A stretch of DNA of 14,017 nt from Pseudomonadaceae bacterium UBA836 (GTDB taxonomy: Bacteria; Pseudomonadota; Gammaproteobacteria; Pseudomonadales; Pseudomonadaceae): contig DBHE01000137.1 in assembly GCA_002296055.1 (NCBI GenBank), positions 1-14,017 on the forward strand, given 5' to 3'. Below, in pieces: positions 13,795 to 14,017 of this stretch (within the stretch, counting starts at the first letter, position 1; each line of letters starts with the position of its first letter). A program made the translations under genes and the position numbers. The notes below the pieces were generated by a model. It saw only the letters and a program-made list of their open reading frames with translations, did not search any database and was not told the origin of the DNA.

Positions 13795-14017
13795 AGACTC
13801 AGCGAATGCAGTTGTTCCGGCAGTTCACCGGGTTCCTGCGATTCGTCCAGATAGGCACTGGTGGTAGCCGTCCAGGCTTCTTCACTCCAGAGCTCGAATT
13901 TATTGATTTGCCCGACCAGCATGACTTTCTTGTCCAGCCCGGCGTGCTCACGCAGCAGCGGCGGAATAACAAAGCGACCGTTGCTGTCCAGCTCCAGATC
14001 GTTGGCGTTACCAATCA
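13791..14017 (-). CDS. mraZ: Transcriptional regulator MraZ, C-terminal half (cut by window edge)
   Basis: Reading the minus strand from base 15 of the last row (codons from 14015) gives 74 residues ending in a TGA at 13793-13791. The fragment begins [19 protein letters not shown] and continues [29 protein letters not shown], then ends [12 protein letters not shown]. This is the second SpoVT/AbrB-like half of MraZ, with its DxxxR signature at Asp10-Arg14 of the fragment (DSNGR) followed by the strand FVIPP. MraZ binds repeats upstream of its own gene and regulates the dcw operon; that site would lie off the right edge. About half of the protein (family length near 150) is missing. An open frame at 14014-13799 in another register covers the same DNA and is only a shadow. 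The stop overlaps the rsmH start by 4 bp. Confidence 0.93.
   Translation of the reverse strand, partial: IGNANDLELDSNGRFVIPPLLREHAGLDKKVMLVGQINKFELWSEEAWTATTSAYLDESQEPGELPEQLHSLSL

Noticed and set aside
13799..14014. Minus-strand 71-codon frame at the right edge
   Set aside because: It is in a different register from the true MraZ reading (which ends at 13791) and its product is Arg/Trp/Ser-rich without any motif.

Overview
This window is an uninterrupted piece of the division and cell wall (dcw) cluster of a Gram-negative bacterium. All genes are on the minus strand, so the biological order runs from high to low coordinates: mraZ (3' part), rsmH, ftsL, ftsI, murE, murF, mraY, murD, ftsW, murG, murC, ddlB, ftsQ, ftsA (5' tip). 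The gene order, the protein lengths (MurG 357 aa, MraY 360 aa, MurC about 483 aa) and many remembered stretches of sequence match Pseudomonas closely. The source is therefore most likely a gammaproteobacterium of the Pseudomonadaceae (Pseudomonas, or a near relative such as Halopseudomonas). The meso-diaminopimelate signature DNPR in MurE agrees with a Gram-negative wall. The genus is an inference from recall and no database was searched.

Layout. From 14017 to 12551 lie the regulator MraZ, the 16S rRNA methyltransferase RsmH and the divisome subunit FtsL. From 12554 to 10809 is FtsI (PBP3), the septal transpeptidase. From 10812 to 5536 are the cytoplasmic ligases MurE and MurF, the membrane enzyme MraY and the ligase MurD. 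From 5539 to 3298 are the septal glycosyltransferase FtsW and the lipid II synthase MurG. From 3308 to 940 are MurC and D-Ala-D-Ala ligase DdlB. From 929 to 1 are FtsQ and the first 19 codons of FtsA. Together the Mur and Ddl proteins take UDP-MurNAc to UDP-MurNAc-pentapeptide (MurC, D, E, F, with DdlB supplying D-Ala-D-Ala), then to lipid I (MraY) and lipid II (MurG). FtsW and FtsI polymerise and cross-link lipid II at the septum. FtsL, FtsQ and FtsA are structural or regulatory parts of the same machine.

The packing is extreme: I count only about 30 non-coding bases in the window. Nine of the thirteen junctions overlap (1, 4, 8 or 11 bp) and the other four gaps are 1, 10, 10 and 9 bp. This points to one long polycistronic message with translational coupling. 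No stretch over 300 bases lacks a gene. I see no terminator, tRNA, mobile element, CRISPR array or inserted cargo. Promoters for the cluster should lie upstream of mraZ, outside the window; internal promoters cannot be called by eye.

This is a conserved core region and I found no undescribed system. The small points worth a look are an in-frame A8 slippery run in murG, an 18-bp perfect palindrome in murE, start-codon choices that decide the N termini of MurC, MurF, MurG, MurD and FtsL, and an mraZ fragment that start-to-stop ORF calling misses because its start is beyond the edge.
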